This document shows, piece by piece, positions 39,301 to 39,684 of a stretch of DNA of 39,684 bases. The stretch spans positions 1 to 39,684 of the forward strand of contig JAKFUS010000049.1 of assembly GCA_021732605.1 (NCBI GenBank), written 5' to 3'. This DNA comes from Betaproteobacteria bacterium. Its GTDB lineage: Bacteria; Pseudomonadota; Gammaproteobacteria; Burkholderiales; SG8-41. The position numbers were made by a program, and so were the translations under genes. The notes below the pieces were generated by a model. The model worked only from the letters and a program-made list of their open reading frames with translations, was not told where the DNA came from and ran no database searches. Position 1 is the stretch's first letter. Each line of letters begins with the position of its first letter.

Positions 39301-39313
39301 AAACAATAATTTA
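39301..39313 (+). promoter_or_regulatory. IHF-like site J, within the second copy of the 29-bp block
   Basis: AAACAATAATTTA fits WAWCAANNNNTTR. The block 39296-39324 matches 3247-3275 at 26 of 29 bases. The core starts six bases beyond the Crp/Fnr stop codon, and the block runs into that stop. Confidence 0.5.
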
Positions 39314-39318
39314 CAATT

Positions 39319-39684
39319 TTATTGTGAAAATGGGCGATGGCTTGCATCTGGCGCATGGCGCCCGCTGGATTGCGCCGCGGGCAGCAGGCGATCGGTTTCC
39401 TTTTTGACAACGGCGTAGCACTCGCACACCCGTTTTTCCAAGGCCGGCCGGTTAAGAACCGTGATGTGGCCGCGGCTGTAATTGATCAGTTTGTCTTTCT
39501 GCAGTTTTCCCGCGGCCTCGGTGACGCCCTCGCGGCGTACCCCGAGCATGTTGGCGATCAGTTCCTGGGTCATTTTCAGTTCGTTCGAGGTCAGCCGGTC
39601 CACGCTCATCAGCAGCCAGCGGCAGAGTTGCTGTTCGACCGAGTGGTGGCGGTTGCAGACGGCGGTTTGCGCCATTTGCGTGAT
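39319..39684 (-). CDS. Crp/Fnr-family transcriptional regulator, C-terminal part (runs off the right edge)
   Basis: The visible 121 residues (ITQMAQTAVCNRHHSVEQQL, CRWLLMSVDRLTSNELKMTQ, ELIANMLGVRREGVTEAAGK) are the DNA-binding half of a Crp/Fnr regulator; the HTH is MTQELIANMLGVRREGVTEA. KLQKDKLINYSRGHITVLNR is the wing, and CECYAVVKKETDRLLP is the conserved end of the CNRHH subgroup common in beta- and alphaproteobacteria. The cNMP-binding-like sensor half lies outside the window. Confidence 0.88.
   Translation of the reverse strand: MTQMAQTAVCNRHHSVEQQLCRWLLMSVDRLTSNELKMTQELIANMLGVRREGVTEAAGKLQKDKLINYSRGHITVLNRPALEKRVCECYAVVKKETDRLLPAAQSSGRHAPDASHRPFSQ

Noticed and set aside
1-39684. CRISPR array, tRNA, rRNA, complete insertion sequence or prophage
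   Set aside because: No spaced direct repeats, tRNA-like cloverleaf, rRNA sequence, transposase, integrase or phage structural gene was seen. The holin-family label at 23702-24088 refers to a chromosomal YqjE-like protein.

Overview
The window is about 39.7 kb of GC-rich DNA from a proteobacterial chromosome, most likely a betaproteobacterium. The pointers are three Bug/TctC-type periplasmic binding proteins, a PhaM-like polyhydroxyalkanoate granule protein, a CNRHH-type Crp/Fnr regulator, and a housekeeping block (orn, M48 protease, phhB, rsgA, CobD/CbiB-like) whose content and order fit that class. I cannot name a genus. No rRNA, tRNA, CRISPR array, complete insertion sequence or prophage is visible.

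Layout. Positions 1-4700 hold the start of a PAS-domain protein, then an ECF sigma factor unit (secreted protein, sigma factor, membrane-anchored putative anti-sigma factor, small oxidoreductase-like protein), a lytic transglycosylase behind a structured leader, and the PhaM-like gene. Positions 4700-7300 run leftward: a proline iminopeptidase/FAH-family pair, a 189-bp MITE-like element and an HpxZ/AtzH-like gene. Positions 7493-11262 are central carbon metabolism (maeB, fumC). Positions 11390-12300 hold a RelE/ParE-type toxin-antitoxin pair, a conserved small protein and two inverted repeats. Positions 12495-17174 run rightward: MOSC protein, Nudix hydrolase, patatin, DUF938 methyltransferase, greB and a CobD/CbiB-like membrane protein. 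Positions 17171-22232 hold the leftward M48-phhB-rsgA operon, divergent orn, and the DUF6494-pgi pair. Positions 22300-24375 encode small membrane proteins: a half-length LrgA/CidA remnant, an EI24 protein and a YqjD/YqjE/YqjK-like trio. Positions 24401-26102 hold a leftward MoaD/ThiS-like gene, a BNR beta-propeller gene and a hybrid pseudogene. A diguanylate cyclase follows, then a 28.7-34.4 kb region with three Bug proteins around a glycoside-hydrolase-like protein. The right end has a MetX-like periplasmic hydrolase, an M48 lipoprotein, a GST, an alanine-rich protein behind a 20-bp palindrome, transporter debris, a winged-helix protein and a Crp/Fnr regulator cut by the window edge.

The most unusual structure is between and inside genes. 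Ten intergenic AT-rich sites fit WAWCAANNNNTTR, the IHF consensus with A allowed at its third base. Two of these sites, 36 kb apart, share 26 of 29 bases, and six lie on or within about ten bases of a stop codon. A CCCCCAAGGGGACTTG-type short repeat is inserted three times in frame inside pgi and appears once more beside the transporter remnant. Two separate loci carry 15-bp tandem repeats that preserve reading frame. The MITE-like end supplies the stop codon of its neighbour. Several genes are decaying (LrgA half, sigma/YCII chimera, SLC13 tail).
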